Below, one piece after another: positions 43,763 to 52,724 of a DNA stretch of 64,000 bases; positions within the stretch are counted from its first letter, which is position 1, and each line of letters opens with the position of its first letter. The notes under the pieces were generated by a model that made no database searches, was not told where the DNA came from, and saw only the letters and a list, made by a program, of their open reading frames with translations. This DNA is from UBA6054 sp963975575. Its GTDB lineage: Bacteria > Planctomycetota > Phycisphaerae > Phycisphaerales > UBA1924. Location: the NCBI GenBank assembly GCA_963975575.1, contig CAXBHL010000001.1, positions 186,001 to 250,000 of the forward strand. The letters are read 5' to 3'. Position numbers and translations under genes: made by a program.

Positions 43763-43767
43763 CCTTC

Positions 43768-45465
43768 ATGACGACCGTAGTGACCCGCTTTGCGCCCTCC
43801 CCCACCGGACACCTCCACATCGGGGGCGCCCGAACCGCCCTGTTCTGCTGGGCTTTCGCCCGCAAGCACGGGGGAAAGTTCGTTCTCAGGATCGAGGACA
43901 CCGACCAGCGACGGTCCTCCGACGCCGCCACGCGGGGCATCTTCCGCTCCCTGGCCTGGCTGGGAATCGACTGGGACTTCGGCCCGACCCACGAGGCCCC
44001 GGACGGACGCACCCTCGGTGGCGACCAGCCCGGCGTGGGCTCCTACTTCCAGTCCGAACGCCTCGACGTCTACAACGAGCACATGCGTCGCCTCATCGAC
44101 GCCGGCCTGGCCTACCCCGCCTTCGAGTCGCCCGATGAGCTCGAGGCCAAGCGCCAGGCCGCCATCGCCGCCAAGACGGGCTACAAGTACGATCGCGCCG
44201 CGCTGGAGATCCCCAAGCAGGAGCGCATCGCCCGCATGGACGCCGGCGAGTCCCACGTCGTCCGCTTCCTGATGCCCGACGAGCCGATCACCGTCCACGA
44301 TCAGGTGCTCGGCGACGTCACGGTCAACCCCGAAGAGCTCGACGACTTCATCATCCGCAAGCGTGACGGCTTCCCGACGTACCACTTCGCCGTGGTGGTC
44401 GACGACGCGGCCATGGGCGTCACCCACGTGCTCCGCGGCCAGGAACACCTGATCAACACGCCCCGCCACGTGGCGCTCCAGAAAGCCCTGGGCTTCCCCA
44501 CGCCGGTCTACGCGCACATGCCGCTGATCTTCAACGTCGACGGCTCCAAGATGTCCAAGCGGGACAAGGATAAAGCGGCCAAGGCCGCGGTCAAAGCGGC
44601 GGGCCTGACCGAGTGCCCGGTCCCCGGCGTGGCGCCGGAGGACTTCGCCGTCTGGCTCGACGATAAGACCCGCCAGCTCGACACCGACGCGCTGGCCGCC
44701 ATCGCCGCCCTGCTCAAGGTCGACCTGCCCGAGATCAACACCGAGGACTTCGAGGCCGCCGGCTACCTGCCCGGCACGCTGATCAACTTCCTCGCCCTGC
44801 TCGGTTGGAACCCCAAGACCAAGAACGCCGACGGCACCGACCTCGAGCGGTTCGACGCCGCCTACCTCGCGGCCAACTTCGACCTGCCCGGCATCGGCAA
44901 GACCCCCTCCAAGTTCGACCGATCCAAACTGCTCGCCTTCAGCGCCGACGACCTCGCCGCCATGGACGACGCGGCCTTCGCCAAAGCCTGGCGGGCCTGG
45001 GCCGAGAAGTTCGACACCGAGCTGACCGAACGGTTCAGCGCCAACGACATGCGGATGCTCGCCCCGGCCGTCAAGCCCCGCTGCAAGACCCTCCGCGACG
45101 GCCGCGCGATCGTCGGCTTCGCCCTCGTCGCCGACGACGCGCTCGAGTACGACGGCAAAGTGGTCCACAAGGTGCTCATCAAGGGCGACCGCAAGGGTCT
45201 CGAGACCCTCCGGGAGCTCAAGCCCGTGGTCGACGCGATCGAGCCTTTTACGCCCGAGGGTGTCGAAGCCGCCGTGGCGGCCTACGCCGAATCAAGCGGA
45301 CTTGGCATGGGTAAAGTCGCCCAACCCCTCCGCGTGGCCGTCACCGGAACCAGCGTCTCGCCGCCCCTGGGCCAGACGCTGGCCATCCTGGGCAAGGACC
45401 GCGTGCTGGCCCGGATCGACCGCTGTGTCGATCACGCGGAGGCCCACGCGTCCGAGCCCGCCTGA
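43768..45465 (+). CDS. gltX: glutamyl-tRNA synthetase with an insertion after KMSKR
   Basis: A 565-residue class Ib synthetase charging tRNA-Glu. TRFAPSPTGHLHIGGARTAL holds the HIGH motif, VLRIEDTDQ follows, and KMSKR is at 261-265. GYLPGTLINFLALLGWNPKT marks the start of the anticodon-binding half. Between KMSKR and GYLPG there are about 65 residues (AAKAAVKAAGLTECPVPGV ... EINTEDFEAA) where the standard enzyme has about ten, making the protein longer than the usual 470-500 residues. The second half is otherwise typical and ends with VSPPLGQTLAILGKDRVLARI. The start follows a TATCAT box without a Shine-Dalgarno. Confidence 0.95.
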   Translation: MTTVVTRFAPSPTGHLHIGGARTALFCWAFARKHGGKFVLRIEDTDQRRSSDAATRGIFRSLAWLGIDWDFGPTHEAPDGRTLGGDQPGVGSYFQSERLDVYNEHMRRLIDAGLAYPAFESPDELEAKRQAAIAAKTGYKYDRAALEIPKQERIARMDAGESHVVRFLMPDEPITVHDQVLGDVTVNPEELDDFIIRKRDGFPTYHFAVVVDDAAMGVTHVLRGQEHLINTPRHVALQKALGFPTPVYAHMPLIFNVDGSKMSKRDKDKAAKAAVKAAGLTECPVPGVAPEDFAVWLDDKTRQLDTDALAAIAALLKVDLPEINTEDFEAAGYLPGTLINFLALLGWNPKTKNADGTDLERFDAAYLAANFDLPGIGKTPSKFDRSKLLAFSADDLAAMDDAAFAKAWRAWAEKFDTELTERFSANDMRMLAPAVKPRCKTLRDGRAIVGFALVADDALEYDGKVVHKVLIKGDRKGLETLRELKPVVDAIEPFTPEGVEAAVAAYAESSGLGMGKVAQPLRVAVTGTSVSPPLGQTLAILGKDRVLARIDRCVDHAEAHASEPA

Positions 45466-45517
45466 GCCAACTGGCCCAAATGCTGTGATCACACGCAAAG
45501 TCGACTCGGGCGCGGAA

Positions 45518-45523
45518 TAGGCT
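45518..45523 (+). promoter_or_regulatory. candidate -10 box (TAGGCT) for the reductase at 45594
   Basis: TAGGCT lies 70 bases before the ATG. A ten-base perfect palindrome, TGTGATCACA (45484-45493), lies just upstream at the -35 region and could be an operator. The leader carries AGAGGAAT before the ATG. Confidence 0.4.
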
Positions 45524-45593
45524 CCGATCCGGCCCGATTCGTGGTCGGCACGACGGTTCGCACCCGCCCGATCTGATCCAGAGGAATCTTTAA

Positions 45594-46733
45594 ATGCCAG
45601 GACACGACGCCCTGCTCCGCCCCCTGACCGCCGGCGACCTCGCCACCCCGAACCGGGTCTGGATGGCCCCCCTGACCCGCAGCCGCGCCACCATGCCCGG
45701 CAACATCCCCAACGACCTCAACGCCGAATACTACCGCCAGCGGGCCGGGCGCGAGTCCGGGGCCGGGCTGATCATCTCCGAAGCCACTCCCATCTCCCCG
45801 ATGGGCCACGGCTACTACGCCACCCCCGGCATCCACTCCGATGCCCAGCAAGCCGGCTGGAAAAAGGTCACCCACGCCGTCCATGGCGCGGGCGGCCGGA
45901 TCGTCTGCCAGCTCTGGCACGTCGGGCGCGTCTCCAACAGCGCCCTCCTGCCGGACCACCAGCCGCCGGTCAGCTCCACAGAGGAGCCCAGCCGCTCCCA
46001 GACCTACATCGATCATTCCAGCGAACGCGTCCCCGCCAGCCCGCCCCGCAAGCTCGATCCGTCCGAGCTGCCCGGCATTGTGGCCGACTTCGCGGCCGGG
46101 GCCCGCCGCGCCATCGCCGCCGGCTTCGACGGCGTCGAAATCCACGGCGCGAACACCTACCTCCTCGACCAGTTCACCCGCGACGGCATGAACACCATGG
46201 CCCCGCCGTGGGGCGGCTCGCTCGAGAACCGCCTGCGGTTCCCGCTGCTCGTCGCACAGGCGGTGGCCGACGCGATCGGCCCCGGGCGGGTGGGCTACCG
46301 CATCTCGCCCCTGAGCGACCACCACGACGCGGTCGACTCCGACCCCGGCACCACCTTCTCCGCCCTGGCGACCGCCCTGGGCGCCATGGGCCTGGCCTAC
46401 CTCCACGCGGTGGAGACCTGGGACCGCTCCAAGATTGACCCCCGCGTCGAGACCGTCATCCCGCGCATCGCCGGGGCCTTCAAAGACGCTGGCGGCGGGG
46501 CCTACATCGCCAACGGCGACTACTCCATCGAACAGGCCGACCGGGCCATCGCAGACGGCTGGGCCGACGCAGTCGCCTTCGGCAAGCTGTTCATCAGCAA
46601 CCCCGACCTGACCGAACGCGTCCGCCAGGGCGGGCCGTACAACGAGTGGAACGCCAACACCTTCTACACAGGCACGGCCGAGGGCTACACGGACTACCCC
46701 GCGTTGGAAGAAGCGACCCAGCACGCCGAGTGA
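45594..46733 (+). CDS. NADH:flavin oxidoreductase/old yellow enzyme family alkene reductase
   Basis: A 379-residue FMN TIM-barrel enzyme. Family motifs are RVWMAPLTRSRA, LIISEATPISPMGHGY, IVCQLWHVGRVSN, the substrate-binding His-Asn pair in FDGVEIHGANTYLLDQF (usually HGANGYLLDQF), NTMAPPWGGSLENRLRFPL, YRISPLSD and AVAFGKLFISNPDL. These place it with xenobiotic and glycerol-trinitrate reductases of the NemA/OYE group, which reduce activated double bonds with NAD(P)H. The natural substrate is unknown. AGAGGAAT precedes the ATG by about five bases. It is followed by the paired-hairpin repeat at 46758. Confidence 0.94.
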   Translation: MPGHDALLRPLTAGDLATPNRVWMAPLTRSRATMPGNIPNDLNAEYYRQRAGRESGAGLIISEATPISPMGHGYYATPGIHSDAQQAGWKKVTHAVHGAGGRIVCQLWHVGRVSNSALLPDHQPPVSSTEEPSRSQTYIDHSSERVPASPPRKLDPSELPGIVADFAAGARRAIAAGFDGVEIHGANTYLLDQFTRDGMNTMAPPWGGSLENRLRFPLLVAQAVADAIGPGRVGYRISPLSDHHDAVDSDPGTTFSALATALGAMGLAYLHAVETWDRSKIDPRVETVIPRIAGAFKDAGGGAYIANGDYSIEQADRAIADGWADAVAFGKLFISNPDLTERVRQGGPYNEWNANTFYTGTAEGYTDYPALEEATQHAE

Positions 46734-46757
46734 CCCAACGGTGACGTGCGGACGAAC

Positions 46758-46838
46758 GGTGCCGTGCTCTTCGCTTCGAAGAGCACGGTCTTGGAACTCC
46801 CGGGAATCGTGCTCTTCGAAGACGAAAAGCACGGCACC
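46758..46838. repeat. paired-hairpin intergenic element, copy 1
   Basis: An 81-base element bounded by GGTGCCGTGCTCTT and its inverted copy. It contains two hairpins: CGTGCTCTTCG-CTT-CGAAGAGCACG (46763-46787, perfect) and CGTGCTCTTCG-AAGA-CGAAAAGCACG (46808-46833, one mismatch), separated by 20 bases. Because all four arms are related, the outer arms can also pair to form a cross-like structure. It follows the reductase and precedes the TIGR01777 gene. A second copy is at 49640. Confidence 0.85.
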
Positions 46839-46854
46839 GATGCATCAAACACCC

Positions 46855-46860
46855 TAAACT
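46855..46860 (+). promoter_or_regulatory. -10 box (TAAACT) for the TIGR01777 gene
   Basis: TAAACT, five C residues, then GTG 46866. No Shine-Dalgarno is present. The same hexamer stands before dnaB. Confidence 0.55.
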
Positions 46861-46865
46861 CCCCC

Positions 46866-47795
46866 GTGGCACCCAACCCCCAAGGCCGCGTCGTCATCGC
46901 CGGCGGATCCGGCTTCCTCGGCCTGAACCTCGCCCGCCACCTCGCCGCCCTCGGTCACGAGGTCGTGATCCTGTCGCGGTCCGCGCCGCCCTCCGGCCCG
47001 TGGACGCACCAGCCATGGGACGGCCGCACGCTCGGGCCGTGGGCCGAGTCGCTCGACGGCGCGGCCGGGGTCGTCAACCTCGCCGGACGCACCGTCGACT
47101 GCATCAAGACCCCCCTGCACTGCGACCAGATCCTGCGCTCCCGGGTCGAGTCCACCCGCGTGCTGGGCGACGCGGTCGGCCAAGCGTCGTCGCCGCCGCC
47201 GGTGTGGGTCCAGATGTCCACCGCCCACATCTACGGCGACCCAGAGATCGAGTGCGACGAGTCCGCCCCCTTCGGCTACGGCCTGGCCCCGACCGTGGGC
47301 CGGGCGTGGGAAGACGCTTTCGACCAGTCTTGCCCCGAGGGCGTCCGCCGCGTGGTCCTGCGCACCAGCTTCGTGCTCGGCCATTCCGGCGGCGCACTGC
47401 CGCAACTCGCCCGTCTGGCCCGCCTCGGTCTGGGCGGCACGGTGGGCACCGGGCGCCAGGGCATGAGCTGGCTGCACGAGGCGGACATGAACGCGTTGTT
47501 CGAGCGGGCCCTGGCCGACACCTCGATGCAGGGCGCCTATATCGCCAGCGCCCCCGAGCCGCTGCCCAACAAGGCCTTCATGGCCGAACTCCGCCGGGCG
47601 GTGCGGATGCCGATCGGCCTGCCGACCTTCGCCTGGCAGGTCAAAGTCGGCGCGCCGCTGGTCCTCAGGACCGATCCGGAACTGGCGCTGTACGGCCGCT
47701 TTGTCGTCCCTCGCCACCTGATGGACGCCGGCTACGCCTTCCGCTTCCCCACGCTGCGGAGCGCGCTGGCCGACCTGTTCGGCCGGTCCGCCTGA
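46866..47795 (+). CDS. TIGR01777-family NAD-dependent epimerase/dehydratase-like protein
   Basis: A 309-residue short-chain dehydrogenase-like protein. VVIAGGSGFLGLNLARHL is the Rossmann dinucleotide loop, followed by VVILSRS, WDGRTLGPWAESLDGA, VVNLAGRTVDC and the family's RVESTRVLGDAV and MSTAHIYGD; the usual YxxxK is not obvious. GRQGMSWLHEADM and APEPLPNKAFMAELRRA match the C-terminal half of TIGR01777 (YfcH-like) proteins, whose function is unknown. The GTG at 46866 is taken as start since the upstream frame only translates the hairpin repeat and TAAACT lies five bases before. Confidence 0.9.
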   Translation: MAPNPQGRVVIAGGSGFLGLNLARHLAALGHEVVILSRSAPPSGPWTHQPWDGRTLGPWAESLDGAAGVVNLAGRTVDCIKTPLHCDQILRSRVESTRVLGDAVGQASSPPPVWVQMSTAHIYGDPEIECDESAPFGYGLAPTVGRAWEDAFDQSCPEGVRRVVLRTSFVLGHSGGALPQLARLARLGLGGTVGTGRQGMSWLHEADMNALFERALADTSMQGAYIASAPEPLPNKAFMAELRRAVRMPIGLPTFAWQVKVGAPLVLRTDPELALYGRFVVPRHLMDAGYAFRFPTLRSALADLFGRSA

Positions 47796-47818
47796 ACCCA
47801 AAATCCACCGCCCCGCGC

Positions 47819-47824
47819 TACGAT
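47819..47824 (+). promoter_or_regulatory. candidate -10 box (TACGAT) for glnS
   Basis: TACGAT lies 21 bases before the ATG. The predicted leader of about 14 bases includes GGAGG at 47833-47837, so glnS would be leadered but very short. Confidence 0.5.
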
Positions 47825-47844
47825 CCCGCCACGGAGGCTTCCCC

Positions 47845-49623
<1,779 letters not shown>

Positions 49624-49639
49624 ACCATCCACACAAGCG

Positions 49640-49748
49640 GGTGCCGTGCTCTTCGTCCTCGAAGAGCACGTTTCTCGTACTCACCGCAGTGGTCCGCACC
49701 TGAGGACCCTCGATTCGTGCTCTTGGCAGCGCCCAAGAGCACGGCACC
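49640..49748. repeat. paired-hairpin intergenic element, copy 2
   Basis: A 109-base element with the same ends as copy 1 (GGTGCCGTGCTCTT and its inverse). Hairpin one is CGTGCTCTTCG-TCCT-CGAAGAGCACG (49645-49670, perfect). Hairpin two is CGTGCTCTTGG-CAGCGC-CCAAGAGCACG (49716-49743, perfect). The spacer is 45 bases against 20 in copy 1. In hairpin two, the C-G pair next to the loop in copy 1 is replaced by G-C, a compensatory change. It follows glnS. Confidence 0.85.
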
Positions 49749-49834
49749 GGCCCGTCCCGCACTCGGATGTAGGGATCTGTGCGCTGTTTCGAGGAACTGC
49801 CCGCCCGCCCGCTTGGAATCCCCGTCGGATACGG

Positions 49835-49840
49835 TACGCT
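49835..49840 (+). promoter_or_regulatory. candidate -10 box (TACGCT) for the PqiA operon
   Basis: TACGCT lies 56 bases before the chosen ATG at 49896, giving a leader of about 49 bases. An in-frame ATG at 49842 follows the box by one base and would be upstream of the predicted transcript start. Confidence 0.4.
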
Positions 49841-49895
49841 GATGCCCAAAGGGATCGCCCGCGATCCCGAAGCCACACCCCGGCGAAACCAACCC

Positions 49896-50519
49896 ATGGC
49901 GGATTCCCAACCACATCCCGGAATGCTCCCCCTCGGCGCCTGCCACTGCTGCGGCCGCGTCCACCGCATACCGCCGGTCCCGATGGGATCGGCGGTCCAC
50001 TGCGTGCGTTGTGATGCCGTGATCCGCCACGCGGGCCACCCCCGGGCCACCGCACGCACCGCCGCCCTGGCGTCCGCCGCCCTGATCATCTACCCCCTGG
50101 CCCTGTCCCTGCCCGTCATGCGCATCGAACGCCTCGGGCACACGAGCGACGCGTCCATCTGGTCCGGCATGGTCGGCCTGCTGGCCGAGGGCCACCTCTT
50201 CGTCGGCGGCATCGTGCTGCTCTTCTCGATCGTCGCCCCGGTCGCCAAACTCATCGCGCTCTTCGTGCTCTGCGCGGGGAGCCGGGGTCTGCAGGCCCGC
50301 CACCGCGCCCGGACCTACCGCCTGGTCGAGTTCATCGGGCGGTGGGGCATGGTGGACGTGCTGCTGGTCGCCGTGGTCGTCGCGGCCGTCAAACTCGGCG
50401 ACCTGGTCCAGGTCACGCCCGGCCCCGGCGTCGTCGCGTTCGGCTCGGTCGTGCTGCTCAGTCTGCTCGCCTCGGCCGCGTTTGATCCCCACGCCATCTG
50501 GGAGACCGACCCCGCATGA
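49896..50519 (+). CDS. PqiA-family integral membrane protein
   Basis: A 207-residue protein. The N-terminus has a zinc-ribbon-like pair of Cys doublets (ACHCCGRVH and VHCVRCDAVIRH), followed by four membrane helices with the PqiA/paraquat-inducible A motifs: LIIYPLALSLPVMRIERLGH, LFVGGIVLLFSIVAPVAKL and GRWGMVDVLLVAVVVAAVKLG. PqiA proteins sit in the inner membrane and form a lipid-transport system with MCE-domain partners. This is a single-domain version of the E. coli protein. Its stop overlaps the ATG of the MCE gene by four bases (ATGA). Confidence 0.92.
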   Translation: MADSQPHPGMLPLGACHCCGRVHRIPPVPMGSAVHCVRCDAVIRHAGHPRATARTAALASAALIIYPLALSLPVMRIERLGHTSDASIWSGMVGLLAEGHLFVGGIVLLFSIVAPVAKLIALFVLCAGSRGLQARHRARTYRLVEFIGRWGMVDVLLVAVVVAAVKLGDLVQVTPGPGVVAFGSVVLLSLLASAAFDPHAIWETDPA

Positions 50520-51460
50520 CCGAACCAACAAAGCCAACCCAGCACCCGGAGCCGACGCGGGCCGAGCGCCCCGATGCACCGCCGGTGGCCGTCGTCCGCC
50601 CCCGCCGGTTCAGCGCCACGTGGCTCATCCCCGTCGGTGCCCTCGCGCTGGTCGGGGCCCTGCTCTTCTCGCACCTCGTGCGCGAGCGCGGCCCGGCCAT
50701 CACCATCCGGTTCAACGACGCCGCGGGGATCCAGCCCGGATCGGAGATCGTCCACCGCGGCCTGGGCGTCGGCGTCGTCCGCGATCTCCGCCTGACCGAC
50801 GACATGACCGGCGTGCTCGCCACCGCCGAACTCGCCCCCCACGCCGCGTCGCTCGCGGCCGAGGGCACCGCGTTCTGGATCGTCCGCCCCGAACTCAGCC
50901 TCGACCGCGTCGCCGGGCTCGACACCCTGCTGGGCCCGCAATACATCGCCGTCCGCCCGGCGCCCGCCGGATCGCCGCGGGCATCCGACTTCGAGGGCCT
51001 CGATGCCCCGCCGACCATCGCCTCGCCCGCCGACGGCTCGCTCCGTGTCACGCTACGAACACCCCGCCTCGGCGGGCTCGTCCCCGGCTCACCGATCCTC
51101 TACCGCGACGTGCCCGTCGGCGCGGTCCGCTCCGTGAGCCTCGCCCCGGACGCGACCGGCGTGGTCGTCATCGCCGACATCGAGCCGGCCTACGCCGCCC
51201 TCGTGCGCGACAACTCCCGCTTCTGGCGCTCCGGCGGCGTGGGCGTGGACTTCGGCCTCTTCTCGGGCCTCTCGGTCCGGGCCGATTCGCTCACCAGCGT
51301 CATCAACTCGGCCGTCAGCTTCGCAACGCCCAGGCGCCCCGGCGAAACCCCGCCCGACGGCGCGGTCTTCGAACTGGCCGACACCCCGGACAAGGACTGG
51401 CTCGAGTGGGCCCCGGCGATCGAACTCGACCCGGCTCCGCCCGGGAGCACGCCCCCATGA
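50516..51460 (+). CDS. MCE-domain (PqiB/MlaD-like) membrane protein
   Basis: A 314-residue protein with a Pro-rich cytoplasmic N-terminus, one membrane helix (ATWLIPVGALALVGALLFS, about residues 34-52) and two MCE domains. The first starts ITIRFNDAAGIQPGSEIVHR, and the second LRVTLRTPRLGGLVPGSPIL with YRDVPVGAVRSVSL. MCE proteins form hexameric rings that carry lipids between inner and outer membrane. PqiB of E. coli has three MCE domains, so this is a shorter relative. It is coupled to PqiA and to the next gene by ATGA overlaps. A planctomycete with an outer membrane would be consistent with such a system. Confidence 0.93.
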   Translation: MTEPTKPTQHPEPTRAERPDAPPVAVVRPRRFSATWLIPVGALALVGALLFSHLVRERGPAITIRFNDAAGIQPGSEIVHRGLGVGVVRDLRLTDDMTGVLATAELAPHAASLAAEGTAFWIVRPELSLDRVAGLDTLLGPQYIAVRPAPAGSPRASDFEGLDAPPTIASPADGSLRVTLRTPRLGGLVPGSPILYRDVPVGAVRSVSLAPDATGVVVIADIEPAYAALVRDNSRFWRSGGVGVDFGLFSGLSVRADSLTSVINSAVSFATPRRPGETPPDGAVFELADTPDKDWLEWAPAIELDPAPPGSTPP

Positions 51461-51789
51461 AACACACCCGCCGATCGATCGCCTGCGTTGTCTGCATCGT
51501 CCTCGGTCTGGCCGGATGCTCGGTCGCGCTGGGCCTGCTCTACCGCGATGTCGCGCTGACCGAGCAGGCCATCGCCCGCCTGGCGGTCGCGGAGAAAGCC
51601 GCCTACGAGTCCTTCGACGAGGACGCGGTGTTCAAGGCGTGGGCACCCGGACTCTGGCTCGGCGCGCTCGGGTCGGGCACGCTCGGCGTCATGCTGCTCG
51701 GGGCGGGGGTCACACTGTTCCTGTACGACCTGCCGGGCCTCATCGGCGTCGCACGGGGGTCGGACGCAGCGTCCTACGATCGCCCATGA
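51457..51789 (+). CDS. small lipoprotein-like membrane protein of the PqiA/MCE operon
   Basis: A 110-residue protein. The N-terminal helix ends in a lipobox, LGLAGCS, with Cys22 a candidate for lipid attachment. A helical segment (DVALTEQAIARLAVAEKAAYESFDE without further motif) leads to a second hydrophobic helix (LWLGALGSGTLGVMLLGAGVTLFL). It lies where E. coli has the lipoprotein PqiC but shows no similarity to it. It might be a non-homologous third component, which is inference from position only. It is linked to both neighbours by four-base ATGA overlaps. Confidence 0.8.
   Translation: MKHTRRSIACVVCIVLGLAGCSVALGLLYRDVALTEQAIARLAVAEKAAYESFDEDAVFKAWAPGLWLGALGSGTLGVMLLGAGVTLFLYDLPGLIGVARGSDAASYDRP
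51775..51780 (+). promoter_or_regulatory. internal -10 box (TACGAT) for the sugar kinase
   Basis: TACGAT lies in the last codons of the lipoprotein-like gene, followed by CGCCC and ATG 51786. This matches the leaderless pattern exactly, although the gene is also coupled to its neighbour by an ATGA overlap. Confidence 0.5.
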
Positions 51790-52706
51790 ACCTGATCTGC
51801 ACCGGCACCATCGGCATCGACACCATCGAGACCCCCGGCAACGCCCGGCGTGAGCACCTCCTCGGCGGCTCGGGGGTCTACTTCGCCGCGGCCTCGTCCT
51901 TCTACACCACCTCCCGCCTCGTCGCCGTCGTCGGCGACGACTTCCCGCCCGAGTTCCTCGACACCATCAAGTCCTTCCCCGGCGTGGACATCGAAGGCCT
52001 CGAGATCCGCCAGGGCTCGAAGACCTTCCGCTGGGGCGGCAAGTACCTCGACGACATGGACCGGCGCGAGACGCTCTTCACCGAGCTCGGCGTCCTCGAA
52101 GAAGCCCCGCCCAAGATCCCCGAATCATTCAAGTCCTCCGAGATCGCCTTCCTCGCCAACTCGCACCCCGCCATCCAGGGCGACCTGCTCAGCCAGCTCA
52201 CCCAGCCGAAGCTGACCGTGGCCGACACCATGGACCTGTGGATCAACATCGCCAAGGACGACCTGACCAAGCTGCTCAAGCGCGTCGACGGCCTCGTGCT
52301 CAACTTCGACGAGGCCGAACTCTTCACCGGCCGCCGCAACCCCGTCACCGCCGGCCGCCACCTGCTTGAGTTCGGCCCCCGTTTCGTGGTGATCAAGAAG
52401 GGCGAGCACGGCTGCATCCTCGTCCACCGCGACGGCCTCTGCGCGCTGCCCGCCTACCCCACCGAGAAGGTCATCGACCCCACCGGCGCGGGCGACACCT
52501 TCGCCGGCGGGCTCATGGGGCGCCTCGCGTCGACCGACACCAAGGATCCCGGCTCGTTCGAGTCCGTCCGCGAGGCCCTCGCCCACGGCACCGTGGTGGC
52601 CTCGTTCAACGTCGAGTCGTTCTCGCTCGATCGGCTCAAGCAGATCAGCAAGACCGACCTGCACACCCGCTTCGCCGACTACGCCAGCATGATCCGCATC
52701 GGCTGA
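51786..52706 (+). CDS. PfkB-family carbohydrate kinase
   Basis: A 306-residue ribokinase-fold kinase. The N-terminus has LLGGSGVYFAAASSFYTT where the family binds its sugar, then RWGGKYLDDMDRRETLF. The C-terminal signature is IDPTGAGDTFAGGLMGRLA, which includes the anion hole GAGD and catalytic Asp. VIKKGEHGCIL precedes it. Related enzymes phosphorylate ribose, adenosine, fructose or ketodeoxygluconate; the substrate cannot be chosen from these motifs. The gene ends the PqiA operon but may also be transcribed from its own promoter at 51775. The convergent dioxygenase stop lies 18 bases away. Confidence 0.93.
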   Translation: MNLICTGTIGIDTIETPGNARREHLLGGSGVYFAAASSFYTTSRLVAVVGDDFPPEFLDTIKSFPGVDIEGLEIRQGSKTFRWGGKYLDDMDRRETLFTELGVLEEAPPKIPESFKSSEIAFLANSHPAIQGDLLSQLTQPKLTVADTMDLWINIAKDDLTKLLKRVDGLVLNFDEAELFTGRRNPVTAGRHLLEFGPRFVVIKKGEHGCILVHRDGLCALPAYPTEKVIDPTGAGDTFAGGLMGRLASTDTKDPGSFESVREALAHGTVVASFNVESFSLDRLKQISKTDLHTRFADYASMIRIG

Positions 52707-52724
52707 CGCGCACGCCGTCCGATC

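Noticed and set aside
41908..45465. Very long open frames antisense to the EF-G-like gene and gltX (and similar antisense frames across the window)
   Set aside because: High GC suppresses stop codons in the wrong frames. These frames have Arg/Pro/Gly/Ala-rich low-complexity translations and overlap genes with clear family motifs.
45484..45493. TGTGATCACA as a CRP site
   Set aside because: A CRP site needs TGTGA-N6-TCACA; this palindrome has no central spacer. It may still be another regulator's operator.
46746..46865. An in-frame upstream extension of the TIGR01777 protein starting at 46746
   Set aside because: That extension only translates the hairpin repeat. TAAACT five bases before GTG 46866 and the family's usual N-terminus support the shorter protein.
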